Positions 6,564 to 12,406 of a stretch of 14,060 nt of DNA are shown here, in pieces (the stretch's first letter is position 1; every line of letters starts with the position of its first letter). A program made the position numbers and the translations under genes. The DNA is from DASQQQ01 sp036390995 (GTDB lineage Bacteria > Actinomycetota > UBA4738 > HRBIN12): positions 1-14,060 of the forward strand of contig DASWAT010000074.1 of the NCBI GenBank assembly GCA_036390995.1, given 5' to 3'. The notes beneath the pieces are model-generated. The model saw only the letters and a program-made list of their open reading frames with translations. It had not been told where the DNA came from and did no database searches.

Positions 6564-6779
6564 GTGGATCCGAACGAGATCTTCGAGCTGATCGTGAAGG
6601 CGGACGAGAAGCTGAAGTACGCGACGGCCGACAGGGCGGACACGCGCGCCCTCCAGGCCCGCGAGCTGCTGGACCAGGCCAGGGACGAGGCGCGAGCGAT
6701 CGGGAACGAGGGGCTCGTGGCCCAAGCCGAGCAGCGCCTAGCTGATCTCGACGCGCTGCAGGGTGGGGGCGGCCGTTGA
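6564..6779 (+). CDS. Small helical protein of unknown function
   Basis: The 71-aa protein starts VDPNEIFELIVKADEKLKYA. It is charged, Ala/Glu/Arg-rich and almost certainly two or more amphipathic helices, for example QARELLDQARDEARAIG and LVAQAEQRLADLDAL, ending in a Gly tail. It has no cysteine, signal peptide or membrane segment. The heptad-like spacing resembles TPR-type or helical-hairpin proteins, but no family is recognised. The start at GTG 6564 has a proper GGAGG; a longer 90-aa version from GTG 6507 would overlap the dehydrogenase by 4 nt, and its extra residues (Trp/Arg-rich) look untypical. Its TGA overlaps the TTG start of the debranching enzyme, so it is translated within this operon. 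It may be an accessory or regulatory subunit of a neighbour, but nothing in the sequence proves that. Confidence 0.72.
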   Translation: MDPNEIFELIVKADEKLKYATADRADTRALQARELLDQARDEARAIGNEGLVAQAEQRLADLDALQGGGGR

Positions 6780-8878
6780 CCCCTTCAACCCCCTCCCCCG
6801 GCACGCCGCCCGACGACAAGCCCCCCGAGCTCGGCTCGGACGCGGTGTCCCTGCTGGAGGGCTCGACGTTCATGGTGTCCGATGCCCGTGGGGACGTGCC
6901 CGCCGGGGCCGTCGGCGGGCTGTTCCACGACGACACGCGGTTCGTCAGCCGGTGGGAGCTCACCGTGGGGGGCGGCAGGCCGCAGGTGCTGACCTCGGGA
7001 ACGGTCGACTACTACTCGGCCGCCTTCTATCTGACGAACCCGGCGCTCGACGGCCTGCCGGCGCAGTCGCTCTCCATCCAGCGGTACCGGTTCGTCGGCG
7101 ACGGGCTGCACGAGAAGCTCACCGTCAAGAACCACCTGAACCGTCCGGTCCACGTGGAGCTGCGCCTGGCCACCGGCGCCGACTTCGCCGACCTGTTCGA
7201 GGTCAAGGATCGGATCCCGAAGAAGGAGGGTGAGAGCCGGACGCTCCGAGACGAGGACCACTGCCTGGTCACGTACGAGTACGACCACCAGCTGTTCCGG
7301 GCTGCCACGAAGGTCCACTCGTCGTCGGCCGGCGTGATCGAGACCGACGACCTCGTCTTCCACCTCGAGCTCGAGCCTCGCGGCACGTGGTCCACGTCGA
7401 TCCTCGTGTCGGTCCACGTGGACGAGCAGGTCATGGAGCCGGTCCACGAAGAGTTCGGCGAGACCGAGCGCGAGGCCGGCCGCGTCCTCCGCAAGTGGCG
7501 CGACGAGGTCCCGCGGTTCCAGGGCCCCGACTCGTTCCGTCACGTGTACGAGAAGTCGGTGGTCGACCTGGCCGCACTCCGCCTGACCGCCGACGTCGAA
7601 GGCAACGACTACTCGCTGCCCGCCGCGGGGCTTCCCTGGTTCATGGCCATCTTCGGGCGCGACACGCTCATCACGTCGTACCAGGCGCTGTGGGTCGGTC
7701 CCGAGCTCGCGAAGGGCGCGCTCATCGCGCTGGCCGCCCTCCAGGGCACGGAGATGAACGATTTCAAGGACGAGGAGCCCGGGAAGATCCTCCACGAGAT
7801 CCGGTTCGGCGAGCTCACCACGCTCGGCCTGAAGCCGCATCGCCCGTACTACGGGACGAACGACGCCACCCCGCTGTGGCTCGTGCTCCTGTCCGAGTAC
7901 TGGCGCTTCACGGGCGACGACGTCACCGCCAGCTCGCTGCGCGACAACGCGATGCGCGCGCTGGAGTGGATCGACCGGTACGGGGATCTCGACGGCGACG
8001 GGTACGTCGAGTACAAGACGCGGTCCTCCCAGGGGCTCGTCAACCAGTGCTGGAAGGACTCGTGGGACGGCGTCCAGTTCGCCGACGGGACGATCCCGGA
8101 TCTGCCCATCGCGACGTGCGAGATCCAGGGCTACTGCTACGACGCGAAGGTCCGGGCGGCGGAGCTGGCCGAGCGTGTGTGGGGCGATCCGGCGCTCGCC
8201 GAGCGGCTCCGGACCGAGGCGAAAGCGCTGTTCGAGCGGTTCAACCGGGACTTCTGGACCGAGGCACGCGGTGGCTACTACGTGCTGGGGCTCGACGCGA
8301 CGAAGCAGCAGATCGACTCGCTCACCTCGAACATGGGGCACCTGCTGTGGTCGGGCATCGTGCCGGAGGATCGCGCGAAGACCGTCGTGCAGCACCTGTT
8401 CTCCGACGTGCTGTTCAGCGGATGGGGCATCCGCACGCTCTCCGAGCTCGACGCCGGGTACAACCCGATCGGATACCACACGGGGGCGGTGTGGCCGCAC
8501 GACAACTCGATCGCGGCGATGGGTCTTGCCCGGTACGGGTTCCGGGACGAGGCGAACCGGATCGCCCTCGCCCTGTTCGACGCGGCCGCATACACCGATC
8601 AGCGGCTGCCCGAGACCTTCGCCGGGTACGCGAGGCCCGACAGCCGCTTCCCGGTCCGCTATCCCACTGCCTGCAGCCCACAGGCGTGGGCCACGGCGGC
8701 GCCGTTCCTGCTGCTGAGGGCCATGCTCGGCGTGGACGCACGCGACGGGAGGGTCACGTGCGACCCGAACCTGCCGCGCGAGCTCGGCCGGGTGTTCCTG
8801 CACGGGATCCACGCGTTCGGGGGGCACATCGACGTCGAAGGCGAGGGCTCCACCGGCCGCGTCTCGCCCACCGCCTGA
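6776..8878 (+). CDS. Glycogen-debranching-type glycosidase (amylo-alpha-1,6-glucosidase family)
   Basis: The 700-aa cytoplasmic protein has no signal peptide. Residues 20-240 form the beta-rich GDE N-terminal domain, with GSTFMVSDARGD (29-40) and GLFHDDTRFVSRWEL (48-62) as hallmarks. Residues 255-690 form an (alpha/alpha)6-barrel glycosidase domain with PWFMAIFGRDTLIT (287-300), HEIRFGE (340-346), NDATPLWL (362-369), CWKDSWDG (425-432) and YHTGAVWPHDNSI (567-579). DLDGDGYVE (404-412) is an EF-hand-like calcium loop common in these barrels. The likely role is hydrolysis of alpha-1,6 or related linkages of glycogen or maltodextrin, releasing glucose that the upstream dehydrogenase could oxidise. 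Start is TTG 6776, in a 4-nt overlap with the preceding stop and just ahead of the conserved N-terminus. Substrate (glycogen, trehalose-type or glucosylglycerate-type) is not certain. Confidence 0.88.
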   Translation: MTPSTPSPGTPPDDKPPELGSDAVSLLEGSTFMVSDARGDVPAGAVGGLFHDDTRFVSRWELTVGGGRPQVLTSGTVDYYSAAFYLTNPALDGLPAQSLSIQRYRFVGDGLHEKLTVKNHLNRPVHVELRLATGADFADLFEVKDRIPKKEGESRTLRDEDHCLVTYEYDHQLFRAATKVHSSSAGVIETDDLVFHLELEPRGTWSTSILVSVHVDEQVMEPVHEEFGETEREAGRVLRKWRDEVPRFQGPDSFRHVYEKSVVDLAALRLTADVEGNDYSLPAAGLPWFMAIFGRDTLITSYQALWVGPELAKGALIALAALQGTEMNDFKDEEPGKILHEIRFGELTTLGLKPHRPYYGTNDATPLWLVLLSEYWRFTGDDVTASSLRDNAMRALEWIDRYGDLDGDGYVEYKTRSSQGLVNQCWKDSWDGVQFADGTIPDLPIATCEIQGYCYDAKVRAAELAERVWGDPALAERLRTEAKALFERFNRDFWTEARGGYYVLGLDATKQQIDSLTSNMGHLLWSGIVPEDRAKTVVQHLFSDVLFSGWGIRTLSELDAGYNPIGYHTGAVWPHDNSIAAMGLARYGFRDEANRIALALFDAAAYTDQRLPETFAGYARPDSRFPVRYPTACSPQAWATAAPFLLLRAMLGVDARDGRVTCDPNLPRELGRVFLHGIHAFGGHIDVEGEGSTGRVSPTA

Positions 8879-8892
8879 GCGACGCCCTCAGG
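8874..8892. other. Small hairpin enclosing two convergent stop codons
   Basis: CCTGAG (8874-8879) pairs with CTCAGG (8887-8892) around a 7-nt loop. Each arm contains one stop codon: TGA of the debranching enzyme on plus, and TGA of the zinc protein on minus. The genes converge with only 9 nt between them, so this 6-bp stem is the only terminator-like structure available. It is weak and has no T-tract. Confidence 0.3.
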
Positions 8893-9142
8893 TCTCGGAG
8901 TCGCGCCAGGCCTGGAAGACCCGGAGGAGGTCGTCTCGGCCCTCGGGCGGGATCTCGTCCTCGGTGAGCATGCCGGTGATCGAGATCGTCCGGCGCATCT
9001 GCGCCAGGTAGTTCCGGCAGCCCTCGCACACCTCCAGATGGGCCTCGAGCCGGGCGCGATCCGGCCCGGGCAGGGTGTCCTCCAGGTAGTCCGTGGCCAG
9101 CTCGACGAGCTCCTTGCAGGTGAGAGCGGCCGGTTCCGTCAC
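8888..9142 (-). CDS. Zinc anti-sigma factor (ZAS/zf-HC2) paired with ECF sigma
   Basis: An 84-aa soluble protein with ligands Cys9, His35, Cys39 and Cys42 in a C-x25-H-x3-C-x2-C arrangement, the RsrA spacing. A C-terminal helix (residues 66-81) would be expected to pack against sigma. There is no membrane segment, so it should act in the cytoplasm. The GTG start at 9142 overlaps the sigma-factor TGA by 4 nt, the classic coupled sigma/anti-sigma layout that keeps the two proteins in balance. AGGAGG lies 10 nt upstream inside the sigma gene. The open frame continues far upstream with no better start. Paralogous to the protein at 3840-4133. Whether it senses oxidants through zinc loss, as RsrA does, or is only structural cannot be told from sequence. 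Confidence 0.88.
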   Translation of the reverse strand: MTEPAALTCKELVELATDYLEDTLPGPDRARLEAHLEVCEGCRNYLAQMRRTISITGMLTEDEIPPEGRDDLLRVFQAWRDSET

Positions 9143-9813
9143 GTCGCGGACACCTCCTCGCTCAGGTACCCCTCCAGGGCTCGCCGGACCTTCGAGCGGG
9201 CCCGGTGCAGCAGCACGCGCTGGTTCGTCTCGGTTATGCCGAGGGCCTCGACCACTTCCTGCGAGGTCCACCCCAGGACGTCGCGGAGGCGGATCACCTC
9301 GCGCTGGTTGGGAGGCAGGGCCTCGATGGCCTCGTGTACCCGTGCGACGGTCTCCTTCGACAAGAGCCGATCCTCCGGGACGTCGGCCCAGTCGGCCGGT
9401 GGGCTCAGCCAGCCGCCTGCCCACGCGTCGCCGGGCGGCCGGAACCGCTCCGGTTCGACCGCGGGCTCGTCGCCGGGCTCCGGCGACCAGAGCGAGGAGA
9501 ACGGCACGCTCCGCCGCTCGCGCTGCCCCCGCGTCTTCGCCGTGTTCACGAGGATGCGGAAGATCCACGTGCGAAGCGACGATCGCCCCTGGAAGCCGCC
9601 GAGGCCCTTCAGGACGCCGAGCCAGGCCTCCTGCACGACCTCCTCAGCTACGGCTCTGGTCGGCACGTACATGAGGGCGATGCGCAGCATGACCGGCTGG
9701 TACCGGTCGACGAGCATCATGAAGGCGGTCTCGTCGCCCTCACGGAGCGCGGCCACCAGCCTGAGGTCCACCTCCGACGCGACGGGCGTGACCGGGGCGG
9801 CCGGGTCCGACAT
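9139..9813 (-). CDS. ECF-family RNA polymerase sigma factor
   Basis: The 224-aa sigma-70 group 4 factor has region 2 at about 23-96 (AFMMLVDRYQPVMLRIA, then AEEVVQEAWLGVL, and GRSSLRTWIFRILVN in the -10 recognition part). Region 4 at about 156-214 carries IEALPPNQREVIRLRDVLG and the helix-turn-helix WTSQEVVEALGITETNQRVLLHRAR. The linker between them (97-155) is unusually long, Pro/Trp-rich and acidic. It has no C-terminal extension, so it is a plain ECF factor controlled by its partner. It is followed with a 4-nt overlap by the zinc anti-sigma gene. ATG 9813 sits 6 nt after a TAAGCT box, compatible with a leaderless mRNA. The regulon is unknown; the ZAS partner makes a thiol/oxidative-stress role plausible but unproven. 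Confidence 0.95.
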   Translation of the reverse strand: MSDPAAPVTPVASEVDLRLVAALREGDETAFMMLVDRYQPVMLRIALMYVPTRAVAEEVVQEAWLGVLKGLGGFQGRSSLRTWIFRILVNTAKTRGQRERRSVPFSSLWSPEPGDEPAVEPERFRPPGDAWAGGWLSPPADWADVPEDRLLSKETVARVHEAIEALPPNQREVIRLRDVLGWTSQEVVEALGITETNQRVLLHRARSKVRRALEGYLSEEVSAT

Positions 9814-9819
9814 GGCCGG

Positions 9820-9825
9820 AGCTTA
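9820..9825 (-). promoter_or_regulatory. Candidate -10 box for leaderless sigma-factor mRNA
   Basis: TAAGCT on the minus strand (TANNNT type) is followed by exactly 6 nt and then ATG 9813, so initiation about 7 nt downstream would start at the A of the ATG. No Shine-Dalgarno is present just upstream of the ATG and no clear -35 is visible. Confidence 0.4.
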
Positions 9826-9930
9826 CTCCGGGGTCGCTCTGGCTGGAGGGATCCGGCCTGCCGTCCGGACCGCGATGAGCGGGCCGATGCGGACCTCCCC
9901 CGGCGGATGCGTGTGTCTACCCTCGTGACG

Positions 9931-9935
9931 GGAGG
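9931..9935 (+). promoter_or_regulatory. Ribosome binding site GGAGG
   Basis: GGAGG with a 5-nt spacer to GTG 9941. The in-frame GTG at 9935 overlaps this site and is therefore a poorer start. The rest of 9814-9930, between the divergent sigma and reductase genes, shows no gene. Confidence 0.6.
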
Positions 9936-9940
9936 TGGAG

Positions 9941-11083
9941 GTGGAGGGCTCCGTCGTCGTCCTGGGTGGATACGGCCAGACCGGGCGGCGGATCGCGGGC
10001 CCGCTGGCCGCCCGGACCTCGCTTCCGATCGTCGTGGCCGGCCGCAACGGCGATCGGGCCGCCGCCGTTGCCGAGCGCCTGTGCCGGCTGCGGAACGGCG
10101 CACCCGTCGAGGCCCGGAGCGTGGATGCGGCCGAGCCGAAGCGCCTCCGAGACCTGGTGGCCGGCGCGCGTCTGCTGGTGGACGCGACGTCCTCAGAGGT
10201 GCCCGTCGACTCGATCGCACGCACGGCGCTCGAGGCCGGCGTCGATCTGGTGGAGGTCCGGTTCCCCTCGCCCGGACCCGGCGATCTGGTGGGCATCGAG
10301 GCCGAGGCGGTCGCGGCGGATCGTTGCATCGTGCTCCAGGCCGGGTTCCATCCAGGCGTCCCGGCCGCGCTGGTGCGCTGGGCGGGCGCACGGGTGGACG
10401 AGTTGGAGTCCGCCTGGGTCGCCGGCCTGCTCCGCCAGCGAGGCGGGATCCCGCTCACGCCGGCCGTCGACGACCTCATCCAGAGCTTCCGTCACTACCG
10501 GGCGCACGTGTTCTGCGATGGGTCCTGGCGGAAGGCCCGATGGTGGGATCCGGGCTCGTTCCCCCGGGTGAACTTCGACTTCGACTTCGGCCTTCGTCGA
10601 ACCAGCCCCATGGATCTCGACGAGCTCCGGGACCTCCCGGTGTGGTTCCCCTCGCTCCGTCGCCTGGGGTTCTCGGTTGCGGGGTTCGATCCGGTCACGG
10701 ACTGGTTGATCGCACCGGCGGTCGTGGCCGCGCTTCCGCTGTTCGGATCCCGGTCCGTGCGGCCGCTGTCGAGGATGCTCTGCTGGTCCACCCGGACCTT
10801 CGGCAGGCCTCCCTGCGGCGTGGTGGTCCAGCTCCACGCCCGAGGGCGGCGGGCGGGAACGCCGGTCCATCTCGCGCTGTCGATGCTGCACGCCGACGGC
10901 TACGCGCTCACGGCGATCCCCGTCGTCTCGATGATCGAGCAGCTCCTGGACGGCACCGCGCGCCGGCCGGGGGTTCACCTGATGGGGCTGTTGACCGATC
11001 CCGATCGTCTGCTCGCCGACGTCGCGGCGATGGGGGTCAAGGTTCGGCTCCGGGGGCCGGTCGAGGAGAGCCGGGTGGGCTGA
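9941..11083 (+). CDS. Saccharopine-dehydrogenase-like NAD(P)-binding protein
   Basis: The 380-aa protein opens with a Rossmann fold: VVVLGGYGQTGRRIA holds a GxGxxG-type loop at 9-15, and strand 2 ends in AGRNGDR, where Arg suggests NADP(H). The VDATS and GVDLVEVR segments follow the Sacchrp_dh_NADP pattern. The C-terminal two thirds (about 150-380) has hydrophobic stretches such as the one around LIAPAVVAALPLFG but no clear membrane anchor, and I cannot match it to a specific enzyme. Related proteins are usually annotated as saccharopine dehydrogenase or trans-acting enoyl reductase family. A true saccharopine dehydrogenase role is unlikely without lysine genes nearby. It stands alone, divergent from the sigma operon and convergent with the NlpC/P60 gene. 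Confidence 0.8.
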   Translation: MEGSVVVLGGYGQTGRRIAGPLAARTSLPIVVAGRNGDRAAAVAERLCRLRNGAPVEARSVDAAEPKRLRDLVAGARLLVDATSSEVPVDSIARTALEAGVDLVEVRFPSPGPGDLVGIEAEAVAADRCIVLQAGFHPGVPAALVRWAGARVDELESAWVAGLLRQRGGIPLTPAVDDLIQSFRHYRAHVFCDGSWRKARWWDPGSFPRVNFDFDFGLRRTSPMDLDELRDLPVWFPSLRRLGFSVAGFDPVTDWLIAPAVVAALPLFGSRSVRPLSRMLCWSTRTFGRPPCGVVVQLHARGRRAGTPVHLALSMLHADGYALTAIPVVSMIEQLLDGTARRPGVHLMGLLTDPDRLLADVAAMGVKVRLRGPVEESRVG

Positions 11084-11085
11084 GC

Positions 11086-11106
11086 CTCGCCGGAGCTACG
11101 GGCGAG
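11086..11106. other. Short hairpin between convergent genes
   Basis: CTCGCC (11086-11091) is complementary to GGCGAG (11101-11106) around a 9-nt loop. It spans the 12-nt gap between the stop of the reductase (TGA 11081-11083) and the stop of the NlpC/P60 gene (TAG, 11098-11096). A bidirectional terminator role is possible but the stem is short. Confidence 0.25.
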
Positions 11107-12148
11107 CCGCGCCGACGAACACGCTCCACTCCACCGGACGGATGTTCACCACGTCGCCGGGGTGGTTCGCGTCGATCATGTTCCCGCCGCCGATGTACAG
11201 ACCGACGTGGGAGATCGGCGAGTAGAAGAACACGAGGTCGCCCGGCTGGAGATCCGACTGGGCGACGTGCGGCAGGACCGCGTACTGCATCGCCGAGGAG
11301 TGCGGGAGCGACAGCCCGGCGTGGGCCCACGCCCACATCGTCAGTCCAGAGCAGTCGAACCCGACGCTCGGATCGGCGGAGCCCCACACGTACGGCGTGC
11401 CGATCACCGAGTACGCGGCGTCGATGGCGGCCTGGGCGTTCGCGTTCGGGGCCGGAGGCGGGCCCCCGGGAGGCGGGCGGACCGTCACGAAGTTGGTGGT
11501 CTGGACGGCGGCGGCCGCGGCCGCGGCCGCCCGTTGGGCGGCGACCGCGTCGTGCCATTGCTTGTTCAGCCGCTGGTAGAGGCTCTGGGCTTCCGCGATG
11601 CCCGCCTGGATCTCTGTCTCCTTCTGGTGGAGCGATCCCAGCGTCGACTGCTCCTCCTGGAGGGCCTTGCCCAGCTGGTCCGCGGCCCACGCCGCCTGCT
11701 GCTTGGCGGTGGACGCCGTCGTCGCCAGGTCGGCGTCGGACTGGGCCAGGCTGCCCATGAACTCCAAGCGGTCCGAGAAGTCCGAGAAGGACTCGGCGCC
11801 AAGGAGCAGCTCGAGCTCGGAGCCCACGCCCTGATAGGCGGTGGCGGCCCGGGCGTTCAGGTCGGCGACGGCCTTGCTGGCGGTTGCCTCGGCCGTGGCT
11901 TTCTGGCGACGGACCTCGGCCAAGTTGGACTGGATCTCGGCGAGCTTGATGCGCTCCTGGTTGATCTGCTCGTCGAGCAGCGACAGGTGCTGGTTGAGGG
12001 CCTCGAGCCTGGCCCTGGCGTCCTGGACGTCCTGCTGGCTCGGCGCTGCAAGCGACCAGCCGGCGAAGGCGACGGAGGTGGAAAGCGCGAGGAGCAGGGC
12101 CACGGCGCCCCGTGTCACTCTTCGGCCGTTCCCGGTCGCGCTCCTCAT
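11096..12148 (-). CDS. Secreted coiled-coil NlpC/P60 peptidoglycan endopeptidase (RipA-like)
   Basis: The 350-aa exported cell-wall hydrolase would cut peptide stems of peptidoglycan during growth or division. Residues 1-35 are a signal peptide (Arg-rich start, hydrophobic VALLLALSTSVAFA, cleavage near AFA or LAA). Residues 36-215 form a long coiled coil ending in an eight-Ala run. A Pro/Gly linker (224-236) leads to the NlpC/P60 domain (238-350) with PYVWG (252-256), catalytic Cys266 in DCSG, His314 in SHVGLYIG and a probable third residue near His329 in DANHPG. The frame opens at ATG 12214, but the promoter at 12182-12210 lies downstream of that codon. ATG 12148 is therefore chosen, and it gives a normal signal peptide. 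The coiled coil probably blocks or positions the enzyme until partners relieve it. Confidence 0.93.
   Translation of the reverse strand: MRSATGNGRRVTRGAVALLLALSTSVAFAGWSLAAPSQQDVQDARARLEALNQHLSLLDEQINQERIKLAEIQSNLAEVRRQKATAEATASKAVADLNARAATAYQGVGSELELLLGAESFSDFSDRLEFMGSLAQSDADLATTASTAKQQAAWAADQLGKALQEEQSTLGSLHQKETEIQAGIAEAQSLYQRLNKQWHDAVAAQRAAAAAAAAVQTTNFVTVRPPPGGPPPAPNANAQAAIDAAYSVIGTPYVWGSADPSVGFDCSGLTMWAWAHAGLSLPHSSAMQYAVLPHVAQSDLQPGDLVFFYSPISHVGLYIGGGNMIDANHPGDVVNIRPVEWSVFVGAARP
11511..11530 (-). repeat. GCGGCC hexanucleotide microsatellite encoding poly-Ala
   Basis: Three perfect GCGGCC units plus GC lie within the NlpC/P60 gene and encode most of the Ala run (about residues 207-214) at the end of the coiled coil. 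The six-base period keeps the frame, so slippage would lengthen or shorten the linker without breaking the protein. Confidence 0.6.
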
Positions 12149-12181
12149 CAAAGGCGGGCTGCCAAGCGCAGTCCGGCGTGA

Positions 12182-12210
12182 AGGGTACCGACGCACTCCG
12201 GGTACGTCAA
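12182..12210 (-). promoter_or_regulatory. Sigma-70-type promoter of the NlpC/P60 gene
   Basis: On the minus strand TTGACG (12210-12205), a 17-nt spacer and TACCCT (12187-12182) match the actinobacterial housekeeping consensus (TTGACN, TANNNT). Start of transcription near 12175 leaves a leader of about 27 nt to ATG 12148. The hexamer GACGCA is inversely repeated at 12190-12195 and 12220-12225 (TGCGTC), one copy within the spacer and one upstream of the -35, which could be an operator. Confidence 0.6.
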
Positions 12211-12231
12211 ACACCCCGATGCGTCGAGACG

Positions 12232-12271
12232 CAACGGCGGGCTCACCGTCATGCCGGGGAGCCCGCCGTTG
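12232..12271 (-). terminator. 13-bp hairpin downstream of tRNA-Pro
   Basis: CAACGGCGGGCTC (12232-12244) pairs perfectly with GAGCCCGCCGTTG (12259-12271) around a 14-nt loop, beginning 7 nt beyond the tRNA 3' end. It is probably the tRNA terminator and separates the tRNA from the NlpC/P60 promoter. No T-run follows. Confidence 0.6.
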
Positions 12272-12278
12272 GACCGGG

Positions 12279-12352
12279 TCGGGACGGCGGGATTTGAACC
12301 CGCGACCTCAGCGTCCCGAACGCTGCGCGCTACCAAACTGCGCCACGTCCCG
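12279..12352 (-). tRNA. tRNA-Pro (anticodon CGG)
   Basis: The minus strand folds as a complete 74-nt cloverleaf. The acceptor CGGGACG pairs with CGTCCCG. The D arm is GCGC/GCGC. The anticodon stem is CAGCG/CGCTG with loop TTCGGGA, so the anticodon CGG (12318-12316) reads CCG. A 5-nt variable loop AGGTC follows, then the T arm GCGGG-TTCAAAT-CCCGC and discriminator A. A C1-G72 pair is typical of bacterial tRNA-Pro. CCA is not encoded (CCC follows), so it must be added after transcription. Confidence 0.97.
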
Positions 12353-12360
12353 AGGCCAGC

Positions 12361-12366
12361 AGTCTA
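12361..12366 (-). promoter_or_regulatory. Candidate -10 box for tRNA-Pro
   Basis: TAGACT on the minus strand lies 8 nt before the mature tRNA 5' end, the usual spacing for a tRNA promoter with almost no leader. No good -35 hexamer is seen at 16-18 nt. Confidence 0.4.
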
Positions 12367-12392
12367 GCGGCTCACCGGGACCTCCGGCCGGG

Positions 12393-12398
12393 TAGATT
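12393..12398 (+). promoter_or_regulatory. Candidate -10 box for leaderless glycosyltransferase mRNA
   Basis: TAGATT is followed by 8 nt and then ATG 12407, placing the expected start of transcription within about 2 nt of the start codon. The AAGGG between them is too close to the ATG to act as a normal Shine-Dalgarno. A -35 is not obvious. Confidence 0.4.
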
Positions 12399-12406
12399 GA
12401 AGGGCT

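Noticed and set aside
6785..8827. 680-codon minus-strand open frame
   Set aside because: Exact antisense of the debranching enzyme, whose motifs run along its whole length. No motif in the antisense product.
9205..11760. 851-codon plus-strand open frame
   Set aside because: Covers the sigma factor antisense, the reductase in another frame and the hydrolase antisense. The translation becomes low-complexity Arg/Pro/Gly.
11162..12181. 339-codon plus-strand open frame
   Set aside because: Antisense to the NlpC/P60 coiled coil. The Gly/Arg/Leu-rich product mirrors the Ala/Glu/Gln-rich heptads.
12149..12278. ydaO/c-di-AMP riboswitch before the cell-wall hydrolase
   Set aside because: Such genes in actinobacteria often carry one, but the promoter leaves only about 27 nt of leader and no conserved ydaO blocks are seen.
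12279..12352. tRNA-Pro as an integration site of a mobile element
   Set aside because: No duplicated tRNA 3' end, integrase or compositional change is visible on either side.
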